Shown in pieces: positions 8,439 to 16,721 of a stretch of DNA of 32,971 bases. Under the pieces are notes generated by a model that was given only the letters and a program-made list of their open reading frames with translations, searched no databases and was not told where the DNA came from. The stretch is taken from positions 1-32,971 of the forward strand of contig NZ_MVID01000041.1 in assembly GCF_002086815.1 (NCBI RefSeq), in the 5' to 3' direction. The stretch comes from Mycolicibacterium parafortuitum (GTDB taxonomy: Bacteria > Actinomycetota > Actinomycetes > Mycobacteriales > Mycobacteriaceae). Position numbers and translations under genes: made by a program. How positions within the stretch are numbered: position 1 is the first letter of the stretch; every line of letters starts with the position of its first letter.

Positions 8439-9459
8439 CAGCTGTCTCATCGGTCAGCTGTGCCCCGATACCGAGCTTCTCTTTGATCTTCTTCTCGATC
8501 TCGTTGGCCACGTCGGGGTTCTGCAGCATGAAGTTGCGTGCGTTCTCCTTACCCTGGCCGAGCTGCTCGCCGTCGTAGGTGAACCAGGAGCCGGACTTAC
8601 GGATGAAGCCCTGCTCGACACCCATGTCGATGAGCGAGCCCTCCCGGCTGATGCCGCGGCCGTAGAGGATGTCGAACTCGGCCTGCTTGAACGGCGGCGA
8701 CACCTTGTTCTTGACGACCTTGACGCGGGTCCGGTTGCCGACCGCGTCGGTACCGTCCTTGAGGGTCTCGATGCGGCGCACGTCCAGGCGCACCGACGCG
8801 TAGAACTTCAGCGCCTTACCGCCCGTCGTGGTCTCGGGCGACCCGAACATCACGCCGATCTTCTCGCGCAGCTGGTTGATGAAGATCGCGGTGGTGCCCG
8901 AATTGTTCAGCGCACCGGTCATCTTGCGCAGCGCCTGGCTCATCAGGCGGGCCTGCAGACCGACGTGGCTGTCGCCCATCTCGCCCTCGATCTCGGCGCG
9001 CGGCACCAGCGCCGCGACCGAGTCGATGACGATGATGTCGATGGCACCCGAGCGCACCAGCATGTCGGCGATCTCCAGCGCCTGCTCACCGGTGTCGGGC
9101 TGGGAGACCAGCAGCGCGTCGGTGTCCACGCCGAGCTTCTTGGCGTAATCGGGGTCGAGTGCGTGCTCGGCGTCGATGAACGCGGCGATACCGCCCGCGG
9201 CCTGGGCGTTGGCGACGGCGTGCAGCGCGACGGTGGTCTTACCGGAGGATTCCGGACCGTAGATCTCGATGACACGGCCGCGGGGCAATCCGCCGATACC
9301 GAGCGCGACGTCGAGGGCGATCGAGCCGGTGGGGATGACCGAGATCGGCGGGCGGACGTCCTCGCCGAGCCGCATCACCGATCCCTTGCCGAAATTCTTG
9401 TCGATCTGCGCGAGCGCGAGTTCCAGGGCCTTCTCGCGATCGGGGGCCTGCTGAGCCAT
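8407..9459 (-). CDS. recA: Recombinase RecA (intein-free)
   Basis: A 350-residue strand-exchange ATPase and LexA co-protease. Starts MAQQAPDREKALELALAQ. Walker A GPESSGKTT follows VIEIY; Walker B IIVIDSVAAL, the L2 region with FINQLREKIGVMFGSPETTTGG, and the acidic C-terminus are all present. The reading frame is continuous, so there is no intein, in contrast to M. tuberculosis RecA. The ATG at 9459 has GGAGAGG upstream. The open frame continuing to 9951 is only a GC-rich extension. Two damage-responsive promoters lie upstream (see separate entries). Confidence 0.99.
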   Translation of the reverse strand: MAQQAPDREKALELALAQIDKNFGKGSVMRLGEDVRPPISVIPTGSIALDVALGIGGLPRGRVIEIYGPESSGKTTVALHAVANAQAAGGIAAFIDAEHALDPDYAKKLGVDTDALLVSQPDTGEQALEIADMLVRSGAIDIIVIDSVAALVPRAEIEGEMGDSHVGLQARLMSQALRKMTGALNNSGTTAIFINQLREKIGVMFGSPETTTGGKALKFYASVRLDVRRIETLKDGTDAVGNRTRVKVVKNKVSPPFKQAEFDILYGRGISREGSLIDMGVEQGFIRKSGSWFTYDGEQLGQGKENARNFMLQNPDVANEIEKKIKEKLGIGAQLTDETADDALPAPVDF

Positions 9460-9512
9460 GGTGATACCTCTCCGGTAGTCGTTGTTGACCGGTTCTCGGT
9501 CGGTTGGCCACG

Positions 9513-9535
9513 AGGCTAGGTGAGGCCTCCGACAA
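9513..9535 (-). promoter_or_regulatory. recA P1, PafBC/RecA-NDp-type promoter
   Basis: The minus strand reads TTGTCGGAG, 8 bases, TAGCCT. This fits the mycobacterial RecA-independent DNA-damage promoter consensus TTGTCRGTG-N8-TAnnnT, which is recognised with PafBC, with one mismatch. A transcript would start near 9506 and leave a leader of roughly 45 bases before the recA ATG. Confidence 0.75.
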
Positions 9536-9580
9536 ATCCCGACAAGTCCTTCGTGCGATGTGCGCGGTCGAACTCCACCC

Positions 9581-9608
9581 ACAGTAGACGAACAGGTGTT
9601 CGACTCAA
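9581..9608 (-). promoter_or_regulatory. recA P2 with LexA SOS box
   Basis: CGAAC-N4-GTTCG at 9589-9602 is a perfect palindromic SOS box of the mycobacterial type (TCGAAC-N4-GTTCGA, one end base different). On the minus strand it lies between a -35-like TTGAGT (9603-9608) and a -10-like TACTGT (9581-9586) with a 16-base spacer, so bound LexA would cover the promoter. Confidence 0.85.
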
Positions 9609-9638
9609 GTGGACACGCCGACGGCGCGGAGTTTTGGG

Positions 9639-10112
9639 TTACGCGGTCGCGGTGCGGATCGTCGCGCGGTGATGGATCGGGGTGTTCACCGACCGGGCGA
9701 TGAAGCAGTAGTCCCCGACCCGGTGGTGCAACCGTTCGGCCAGTTCGGCGTCCCCGCCGGCGACGATCGTGACCACCGGGTTGAGCGTGACGCTCTCGAA
9801 CCGCCCTGCCCCGCCGGGTTCTTCGACCATCACCGCGGTGGACCGATCCTCGTACCCGACGACCGTGACGCCCGCCGCGGCGGCCAGGTGCAGGTACCAC
9901 AGCATGTGGCACTGGGCGATCGACGCGACGTAGAGCTGCTCGGGGTTCCACCGCGCCGGGTCACCGCGGAACGCCGGGTCCGACGACGCGTCGATCGGCG
10001 CGCGCCCGTGCGCGCCGACCACGTGGTCGCGGGAGTAGGACCGGACGTCCCTGGTTCCGGCACCCTGGTTTCCCGTCCAGGTCACGGACACCTCGTAGGA
10101 GTGCCGGGTCAT
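9639..10112 (-). CDS. OsmC/Ohr-family protein
   Basis: A 157-residue protein of the OsmC fold, which reduces organic hydroperoxides through paired cysteines. C68 lies in ASIAQCHMLWYL and C136 in GDYCFIARSVN, the spacing expected for the redox pair. E58 in the WNPEQL segment is also typical. The ATG at 10112 follows a GAGGG ribosome site. It is co-directional with DUF3046 (10-base gap), with recA downstream. M. tuberculosis has no gene between recA and Rv2738c in my recollection, so this is an insertion relative to that map. The exact substrate cannot be read. Confidence 0.88.
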   Translation of the reverse strand: MTRHSYEVSVTWTGNQGAGTRDVRSYSRDHVVGAHGRAPIDASSDPAFRGDPARWNPEQLYVASIAQCHMLWYLHLAAAAGVTVVGYEDRSTAVMVEEPGGAGRFESVTLNPVVTIVAGGDAELAERLHHRVGDYCFIARSVNTPIHHRATIRTATA

Positions 10113-10122
10113 CGCCGCGCCC

Positions 10123-10317
10123 TCACCACTGGTCCTTGGGCACGTCGAAATCCGCACAGAGCGCCCGCCACACCGCACGGGGGTCGACGCCGTCCTCGAT
10201 GGCCTGCGCGGGCGTGCGGCCGCCGATACTGGTGAGCACGTGGTCGACGAGCATCGACGACGCCCGCACCGCACCGAACTGTCCTTCGACGAGTTCCTGG
10301 AATTCCGTCAGCCGCAC
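10123..10317 (-). CDS. DUF3046 small protein (Rv2738c-like)
   Basis: A 64-residue protein matching DUF3046: MRLTEFQELVEGQFG at the start, then SMLVDHVL, GRTPAQAIEDG and DPRAVWRALCADFDVP. It is a compact soluble helical protein of unknown function, always found close to recA in mycobacteria. I chose the GTG at 10317 because a TAAGTT -10 element ends six bases before it, giving a leaderless transcript, and because it aligns with the M. tuberculosis start as I recall it. GTG 10323 would add two residues. Confidence 0.88.
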   Translation of the reverse strand: MRLTEFQELVEGQFGAVRASSMLVDHVLTSIGGRTPAQAIEDGVDPRAVWRALCADFDVPKDQW

Positions 10318-10323
10318 AGGCAC

Positions 10324-10329
10324 AACTTA
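10324..10329 (-). promoter_or_regulatory. -10 element of a leaderless DUF3046 promoter
   Basis: TAAGTT on the minus strand is followed by six bases and then GTG at 10317. It likely drives DUF3046 and the OsmC gene. Confidence 0.5.
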
Positions 10330-10401
10330 CGCCGGGCCCACCGCGGCGGCGTGGCACACCCGCACCGCATCCGGGTCCGCAGGACCGCCTCTCCGCGCGT
10401 C

Positions 10402-10432
10402 CTGGACGCGCCGCGCACCCCGGTTCTATCGT
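10402..10432 (+). promoter_or_regulatory. Possible promoter of the hydrogenase operon
   Basis: TATCGT (10427-10432) fits the TAnnnT -10 pattern, with a weak CTGGAC 19 bases upstream, in the 143-base gap between DUF3046 and hypA. No better candidate is seen in this gap. The assignment is weak; high-affinity hydrogenases are usually starvation-induced, but no specific operator is recognisable. Confidence 0.3.
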
Positions 10433-10460
10433 GAATCAACCGCCACGGAAACGGACCGGC

Positions 10461-10790
10461 ATGCACGAGATGGCGATCACCCTGAGTGTCGTCGATGCCG
10501 TCTGTGAACACGCCGCCGGGCGCCGGGTGCACGAAGTCCGGCTGGAGGTGGGTGCGCTGTGCGCAGTGGTGCCGGATTCGATGCAGTTCTGCTTCGAGCT
10601 CGCCACCGAGGGCACCGCGGCAGCGGGCGCGCGGCTGGACATCGACGTGCGGCCCGGAACCGGGCACTGCCGAACCTGCGGCGACGACTTCGTCCTGGCG
10701 GACCTGATCCTGCTGTGCCGGTGCGGCAGCGCCGACATCGAGGTCACCGCCGGGCGGGACATCCTGATCCGGTCGATGGAAGTGAGCTGA
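10461..10790 (+). CDS. hypA: Hydrogenase nickel chaperone HypA
   Basis: A 109-residue nickel-binding metallochaperone that works with HypB to load Ni into the hydrogenase large subunit. The N-terminal M-H-E (Ni ligand His2) fixes the start at 10461, not at the in-frame GTG 10431. The zinc site is CRTC followed later by CRC (C-x-C) instead of the common C-x2-C. The gene stops two bases before hypB. First gene of the hydrogenase operon. Confidence 0.95.
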   Translation: MHEMAITLSVVDAVCEHAAGRRVHEVRLEVGALCAVVPDSMQFCFELATEGTAAAGARLDIDVRPGTGHCRTCGDDFVLADLILLCRCGSADIEVTAGRDILIRSMEVS

Positions 10791-10792
10791 CC

Positions 10793-11539
10793 ATGTGCGC
10801 GACGTGCGGCTGCGGTGACGACGGAGCAACGGTCACCGTGCCCGGCGCCCCACCCGCTCACCAGCACCCGCACCCGCACCCGCACACCGTCGAGCTCGAG
10901 CAGCGCGTGCTGGCCAAGAACGACGGCATCGCCGAACGCAACCGGCAGTGGCTGGCGCACCGCCGGATCACCGCGCTGAACCTGACCAGTTCGCCCGGCG
11001 CGGGCAAGACCACCCTGCTGGAGCGCACCGTCCGAGAGCTCGGCGCCCACCATCCGGTCGCCGTCATCGAAGGCGACCAGGAGACGCTGCTGGACGCCGA
11101 ACGCATCCAGGCGACGGGGGCGCCCGCCGTCCAGATCAACACCGGGGCCGGGTGTCACCTGGACGCCCAGATGATCGCCGACGGACTGGCCGCACTGGCG
11201 CCCGCCGAGCACTCGCTGCTGTTCATCGAGAATGTCGGAAACCTTGTGTGCCCGGCCATGTTCGACCTCGGCGAGCAGGCCAAGGTGGTGGTCATCTCGG
11301 TCACCGAGGGCACCGACAAACCGCTGAAGTACCCGCACATGTTCGCCGCCGCCGGCCTGGTGCTGATCAACAAATCCGATCTGCTGCCGTACGTCGATTT
11401 CGACGTCGAGCTCTGTGCCCGCCACGCGAGGTCGGTCAATCCCGGCGTCGAGGTCCTCGCGGTGTCGGCCAAGACCGGGGAGGGTGCCGCGGACTGGTAC
11501 CGCTGGATCGAGGCGCAGACCCGGCCGGGACCCCGTTGA
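10793..11539 (+). CDS. hypB: Hydrogenase nickel-insertion GTPase HypB
   Basis: A 248-residue SIMIBI-class GTPase. The N-terminus has a CxxCxC metal site (C2, C5, C7) and a short His/Pro-rich stretch (HQHPHPHPH) that may store nickel. The P-loop is SSPGAGKTT, switch residues are in VIEGDQET, and the guanine-specificity motif NKSD is present, with the metal-site Cys in TGAGCHLD. It hydrolyses GTP during Ni transfer from HypA. It starts two bases after hypA. Confidence 0.97.
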   Translation: MCATCGCGDDGATVTVPGAPPAHQHPHPHPHTVELEQRVLAKNDGIAERNRQWLAHRRITALNLTSSPGAGKTTLLERTVRELGAHHPVAVIEGDQETLLDAERIQATGAPAVQINTGAGCHLDAQMIADGLAALAPAEHSLLFIENVGNLVCPAMFDLGEQAKVVVISVTEGTDKPLKYPHMFAAAGLVLINKSDLLPYVDFDVELCARHARSVNPGVEVLAVSAKTGEGAADWYRWIEAQTRPGPR

Positions 11540-11565
11540 CAATCGATATCGGAAGCGAGTAAACC
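11536..11565 (+). promoter_or_regulatory. Possible internal promoter before the hydrogenase small subunit
   Basis: A consensus -35 TTGACA (11536-11541) overlaps the hypB stop codon. Eighteen bases on is TAAACC, a weak -10. The 107-base gap before hhyS is among the longest in the operon, leaving room for a separate start. Tentative. Confidence 0.3.
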
Positions 11566-11646
11566 GAACTCAGCGGCGCGCAAGTGGGCCGAGCGTCGAC
11601 TCCGGCGCCGCAGGGGCCTCAGCCCGGCCCCGGAGAGCTGTGGCAC

Positions 11647-12702
<1,056 letters not shown>

Positions 12703-12769
12703 CTGCGGCGGCCCGGGCGTCGCCACAGCTGTTGCACCGCTGAGCATCACAGGAGAGAGAAGTAGGCCG

Positions 12770-14566
12770 ATGACCACGACAACGCCCAAACCGTCCCATT
12801 CGGAACGCGAACCCGGCCAACTCGTGGAGATGGCGTGGGATCCGATCACCCGGATCGTCGGCAGTCTCGGCATCTACACCAAGATCGACTTCGAGAACCG
12901 GGAAGTGGTGGAGTGCCACAGCACGTCGTCGATCTTCCGCGGCTACTCGATCTTCATGAAGGGCAAGGATCCTCGCGACGCACACTTCATCACCAGCCGG
13001 ATCTGCGGCATCTGTGGCGACAACCACGCCACGTGTTCGTGTTACGCGCAGAACATGGCCTACGGCGTGCAGCCGCCGCACCTGGGCGAATGGCTGATCA
13101 ATCTGGGCGAGGCCGCGGAATACATGTTCGACCACAACATCTTCCAGGAGAACCTGGTCGCGGTCGACTACTGCGAGAAGATGGTCGCCGAGACAAATCC
13201 CAGCGTGCTGGCCAAGGCCGAGAACACCGCCGCGCCGCACGCCGACATGCACGGCCACCGCACGATCGCCGACATCATGCGGGCGCTCAACCCGTTCACC
13301 GGCGAGTTCTACCGGGAGGCGCTGCAGGTCAGCAGGCTGACCCGGGAGATGTTCTGCCTCATGGAAGGTCGCCACGTCCACCCGTCGACGCTGTACCCCG
13401 GCGGGGTGGGCACCGTGGCGACCGTGCAGCTGATGACCGACTACATGACGCGGCTGATGCGCTATGTCGAGTTCATGAAGAAGGTCGTCCCGATGCACGA
13501 CGACCTGTTCGATTTCTTCTACGAGGCGCTGCCCGGATACGAACAGGTGGGCCTGCGCCGCACCCTGCTGGGCTGCTGGGGGTCGTTCCAGGACCCCGAG
13601 GTGTGCAACTTCTCCTACCGCGACATGGAGGCCTGGGGCCGCAAGATGTTCGTCACCCCCGGCGTGGTGGTCGACGGCAAGCTGGTCACCACCTCGCTGG
13701 TGGACATCAATCTCGGCATCCGGATCCTGTTGGGGCACAGCTTCTATGAGGACTGGACCGACCAGGAGATGTTCGTCAAGACCGATCCGCTGGGCAACCC
13801 GGTGGACCGCCGCCACCCGTGGAACCAGCACACCAACCCCAAACCCCAGAAGCGGGATTTCGACGACGGCTACAGCTGGGTGATGTCGCCGCGGTGGTTC
13901 GACGGCAAGGACAACCTGGCGCTGGACACCGGCGGTGGCGCGCTGGCCCGGATGTGGTCGACGGCGCTGGCCGGGCTCGTCGACATCGGATACGTGAAAT
14001 CGACCGGCCGCAGCGTCCAGATCAACCTGCCCAAGACCGCGCTGAAAGGGCCGGTGGAGTTCGAATGGACCATCCCGGTGCACGGCAGCAACACCCTGGA
14101 GCGCAACCGGGCCCGCACCTACTTCCAGGCCTACGCCGCGGCGTGCGCACTGCATTTCGCGGAGAAGGCGCTCGTCGAGATCCGGGCCGGGCGGACCAAG
14201 ACGTGGGAGCGTTTCGAGGTGCCCGACGAGGGCATCGGCTGCGGCTTCACCGAGGCGGTGCGCGGGGTGCTGTCGCACCACATGGTGATCCGCGACGGCA
14301 AGATCGCCAACTACCACCCCTATCCGCCGACCCCGTGGAACGCCAGCCCGCGTGACAGCTACGGCACGCCGGGCCCGTACGAGGACGCGGTGCAGGGCCT
14401 GCCGATCTTCGAAGAGAACGACCGAGACCACTTCAAGGGCATCGACATCATGCGCACGGTGCGCAGTTTCGACCCGTGCCTGCCGTGCGGGGTGCACATG
14501 TACCTCGGCGGGGGTAAGGAACTGGACCTGCTGCACTCCCCCACCCAGTCGGTGACCGGGGAATAG
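12770..14566 (+). CDS. hhyL: Group 1h [NiFe] hydrogenase large subunit
   Basis: A 598-residue catalytic subunit that splits H2 at the NiFe(CN)2CO site. The L1 motif SRICGICGDNHATCS gives C79 and C82 (with H86), and L2 DPCLPCGVH gives C570 and C573, the four Ni ligands. The protein continues 22 residues beyond H576, the expected cleavage point, so it is made as a precursor for the protease encoded at 18151. L1 with GDNHA and the Asp-containing partner subunit place it in group 1h (Hhy-type), the high-affinity enzymes used to oxidise atmospheric H2. It has an AGGAGAG ribosome site and lies 67 bases after hhyS. Confidence 0.97.
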   Translation: MTTTTPKPSHSEREPGQLVEMAWDPITRIVGSLGIYTKIDFENREVVECHSTSSIFRGYSIFMKGKDPRDAHFITSRICGICGDNHATCSCYAQNMAYGVQPPHLGEWLINLGEAAEYMFDHNIFQENLVAVDYCEKMVAETNPSVLAKAENTAAPHADMHGHRTIADIMRALNPFTGEFYREALQVSRLTREMFCLMEGRHVHPSTLYPGGVGTVATVQLMTDYMTRLMRYVEFMKKVVPMHDDLFDFFYEALPGYEQVGLRRTLLGCWGSFQDPEVCNFSYRDMEAWGRKMFVTPGVVVDGKLVTTSLVDINLGIRILLGHSFYEDWTDQEMFVKTDPLGNPVDRRHPWNQHTNPKPQKRDFDDGYSWVMSPRWFDGKDNLALDTGGGALARMWSTALAGLVDIGYVKSTGRSVQINLPKTALKGPVEFEWTIPVHGSNTLERNRARTYFQAYAAACALHFAEKALVEIRAGRTKTWERFEVPDEGIGCGFTEAVRGVLSHHMVIRDGKIANYHPYPPTPWNASPRDSYGTPGPYEDAVQGLPIFEENDRDHFKGIDIMRTVRSFDPCLPCGVHMYLGGGKELDLLHSPTQSVTGE

Positions 14567-14569
14567 CGC

Positions 14570-15457
14570 ATGGCCCCGCCGACGCCGCGACACGACGACG
14601 GCCGGTGGCGCACGGCCGGCGAGCGCATGGAGACGCTGCTCGACGGGATCGGGGCGAGCGGCGCGGCGGCGCGGGAGCGCGCGGAGAACCTGGTCCGCGA
14701 GGTGACCGACCTGTACGGCGCCGCGCTCGAGCGGATGACCGACCTGGCAATGACCGCGAAACCCGAACTGGTGCAGGCGTTCGCCGACGACGAGCTGGTC
14801 GCCAGTCTGCTCCTGGTGCACGGACTGCACCCGCGCGGTGTCGAGCGCCGGGTCGCCGACGCGCTGGCCGGTGTGCGGCCCTATCTGGGCTCCCACGGCG
14901 GGGACGTCTCTCTGCTCGGGGTTTCCGACGGGGTGGTGCGGTTGCAGCTGCTGGGCAGTTGCAAGAGTTGTCCGTCCTCCTCGGTGACGCTGGAACTGGC
15001 GGTGCACGACGCGGTCCGCGCGGCGGCGCCGGACATCGAGGCGATCGAGGTCGTGGCGGCCGAGCCCGAGCCGGCATCGGCGACGATCCCGGCGGATTCC
15101 CTGATGAGCCGGGTGCGCGCCGCCGGCGGGCCGGCCCGGTGGATCCCGGTCCCGCAACTGGCCGAGCTCGCCGAGGGCGAGGTCGGCGGGTTCCTCGTCG
15201 CGGACGCGTCGGCGCTGGCCTGCCGGGTGGGCGGGGTGGTGTTCGCCTACCGCGACCGGTGCCCGGCCTGCACCGGGTCGCTGGCCGGGGCGGGGCTGAC
15301 CGGCGCGGTGCTGCACTGTGGCCGCTGCGCAGCCGGATTCGACGTGGTGCACGCCGGTTGCGGCGTGGGCGGTGACGGGCATCTGCAGCCCATCCCGGTC
15401 CTGGAACGCGACGGCGTGCTCTGCCTGGCGGTGCCCGCGTCCGCGGAGGTGGCCTGA
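14570..15457 (+). CDS. hhyE: HhyE-like iron-sulfur protein: NifU C-domain plus Rieske-like domain
   Basis: A 295-residue two-domain protein. After a helical N-terminus, residues of about 95-165 form a NifU-type domain with C131-x2-C134 (GSCKSCPSS). From about 188 a Rieske-type fold is seen, but the usual CxH...CxxH ligands are CPAC (C231, C234) and CGRC (C250, C253). All four ligands would thus be Cys. In M. smegmatis the gene after hhyL (HhyE) is, as I recall, reported as needed for Hhy activity. It may relay electrons from HhyS or help cluster assembly. It starts three bases after hhyL and overlaps the next gene (TGATG). Confidence 0.85.
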   Translation: MAPPTPRHDDGRWRTAGERMETLLDGIGASGAAARERAENLVREVTDLYGAALERMTDLAMTAKPELVQAFADDELVASLLLVHGLHPRGVERRVADALAGVRPYLGSHGGDVSLLGVSDGVVRLQLLGSCKSCPSSSVTLELAVHDAVRAAAPDIEAIEVVAAEPEPASATIPADSLMSRVRAAGGPARWIPVPQLAELAEGEVGGFLVADASALACRVGGVVFAYRDRCPACTGSLAGAGLTGAVLHCGRCAAGFDVVHAGCGVGGDGHLQPIPVLERDGVLCLAVPASAEVA

Positions 15458-16086
15458 TGCCCGGGACGTTCGACGTGCTGACCCGCATCCGCGCCGACCG
15501 GGCGGCCGAGCAGCCTGCCGGTGAGCGTTGTGAGATGTGCGCGGAGCAGGTGGGCGCCGAACACGGGCATGTGGTCGACATCGACGGCAGGCGGCTGATG
15601 TGCGTCTGCCGGGGCTGCTATCTGCTGTTCACCGACGCGACCGCGACGTTGCGGTATCGCGCCGTGCCGGACCGCTATCTGGCCTTCCCGGACTTCGCGA
15701 TGGACCGGGCGCTGTGGGAGAGCCTGCAGATCCCGGTCGGCCTGGCGTTCTTCCTGCACAACTCCGCACTGGGCCGCACTGTCGCGCTCTACCCCGGGCC
15801 GGCGGGCGCCACCGAGTCGGAGCTGGATCTGCAGGCGTGGAACGATGTTCGCGCCGCCGACCCCCGGGTCGACAATCTGGCTGCCGACACCGAAGCCGTG
15901 CTGGTGCGCACCGACGAGCCGCCGGCGCCGCGCGGGTACCTCGTCCCGATCGACGCCTGCTACGAGTTCGTCGGACGGCTGCGCATGCTGTGGAAGGGAT
16001 TCGACGGCGGCCGGGAGGCCCGGGATTTCGTCGACGGGTTCTTCGCCCTCCTCGACGAACGCGCCGCGGTGGTGCCACGCCCATGA
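15457..16086 (+). CDS. DUF5947-like Cys-rich hydrogenase-operon protein
   Basis: A 209-residue soluble protein. Near the N-terminus, CEMC (C25, C28) and CVCRGC (C49, C51, C54) could hold Zn or an iron-sulfur cluster; the remainder has no known enzyme motif. The ATG overlaps the hhyE stop (TGATG), and the stop overlaps the next ATG (ATGA). I believe this is the DUF5947 family, which travels with group 1h hydrogenases; that name is from memory. A role in maturation or electron transfer is inference from position and Cys content. Confidence 0.75.
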   Translation: MPGTFDVLTRIRADRAAEQPAGERCEMCAEQVGAEHGHVVDIDGRRLMCVCRGCYLLFTDATATLRYRAVPDRYLAFPDFAMDRALWESLQIPVGLAFFLHNSALGRTVALYPGPAGATESELDLQAWNDVRAADPRVDNLAADTEAVLVRTDEPPAPRGYLVPIDACYEFVGRLRMLWKGFDGGREARDFVDGFFALLDERAAVVPRP

Positions 16087-16721
16087 CCGAGGTTCGCTTC
16101 AGCGTCGTCGACATCGCCCCGGAACCCTATGCGGTGAGTCCGGTCCTGACCGCCCGCATCGGCATCTCCGCCGACGGCCCCGATCCGGTGCACGCCGTCG
16201 CGCTGCGCTGCCAGGTCCGGATAGAGCCGTTGCGGCGCACCTACTCCGAGGCCGAGGCGGACGGGCTGACCGATCTGTTCGGCACCCGGGACCGCTGGGC
16301 GTCGACTCAGCAGACGTTCCTGTGGCAGCACACGTCGGCGGTCGTGCCCGGGTTCACCGGGGACACCGTCGCCGAACTGCCGCTGGAGTGCACCTACGAC
16401 TTCGAGGTCAAGGCGGCCAAGTACCTGCTCGCCCTCGACGAGGGCACGGTGCCGCTGCGATTCCTGTTCAGCGGCACCGTCTTCGGGCGGGGCAGCCGGA
16501 ACTTCAGCGTCCAGCAGGTGCCGTGGGACCGCGAGCAGCGTTTCGACATGCCGGTCGCGGTGTGGCGTGATCTCATCCGGCTGCATTACCCGGGCACCGG
16601 CTGGGTGCGCCTGACCCGCGAGGCCATCGACGCGTTGGCCGCCTACCGCTCCGCACGTGGACTGCTCGGTTTCGACGACGCGATCACCGAACTGCTCGCC
16701 TCGGCCGCGGAACTGCGATGA
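16083..16721 (+). CDS. DUF6084-like hydrogenase-operon protein
   Basis: A 212-residue soluble protein with alternating beta-like stretches, typical of a beta-sandwich, and no catalytic motif I recognise. Conserved-looking stretches include RCQVRIEPLRR, TYDFEVKAAKYL and PVAVWRDLIRLHYPG. Only two Cys are present and they are not in a metal motif. It is coupled by ATGA to both neighbours. The DUF6084 name is recalled, not searched. Function unknown; presumably an accessory of the hydrogenase. Confidence 0.75.
   Translation: MTEVRFSVVDIAPEPYAVSPVLTARIGISADGPDPVHAVALRCQVRIEPLRRTYSEAEADGLTDLFGTRDRWASTQQTFLWQHTSAVVPGFTGDTVAELPLECTYDFEVKAAKYLLALDEGTVPLRFLFSGTVFGRGSRNFSVQQVPWDREQRFDMPVAVWRDLIRLHYPGTGWVRLTREAIDALAAYRSARGLLGFDDAITELLASAAELR

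Noticed and set aside
9460..9951. Upstream extension of the recA frame
   Set aside because: The standard MAQQAPDREKAL start with a ribosome site and two promoters lies at 9459; the extension runs through the promoter region.
11584..11646. GTG start giving hhyS 21 extra residues
   Set aside because: The extension is Pro/Ala-rich, not a Tat signal, and has no ribosome site, whereas ATG 11647 has GGAGAG at ideal spacing.
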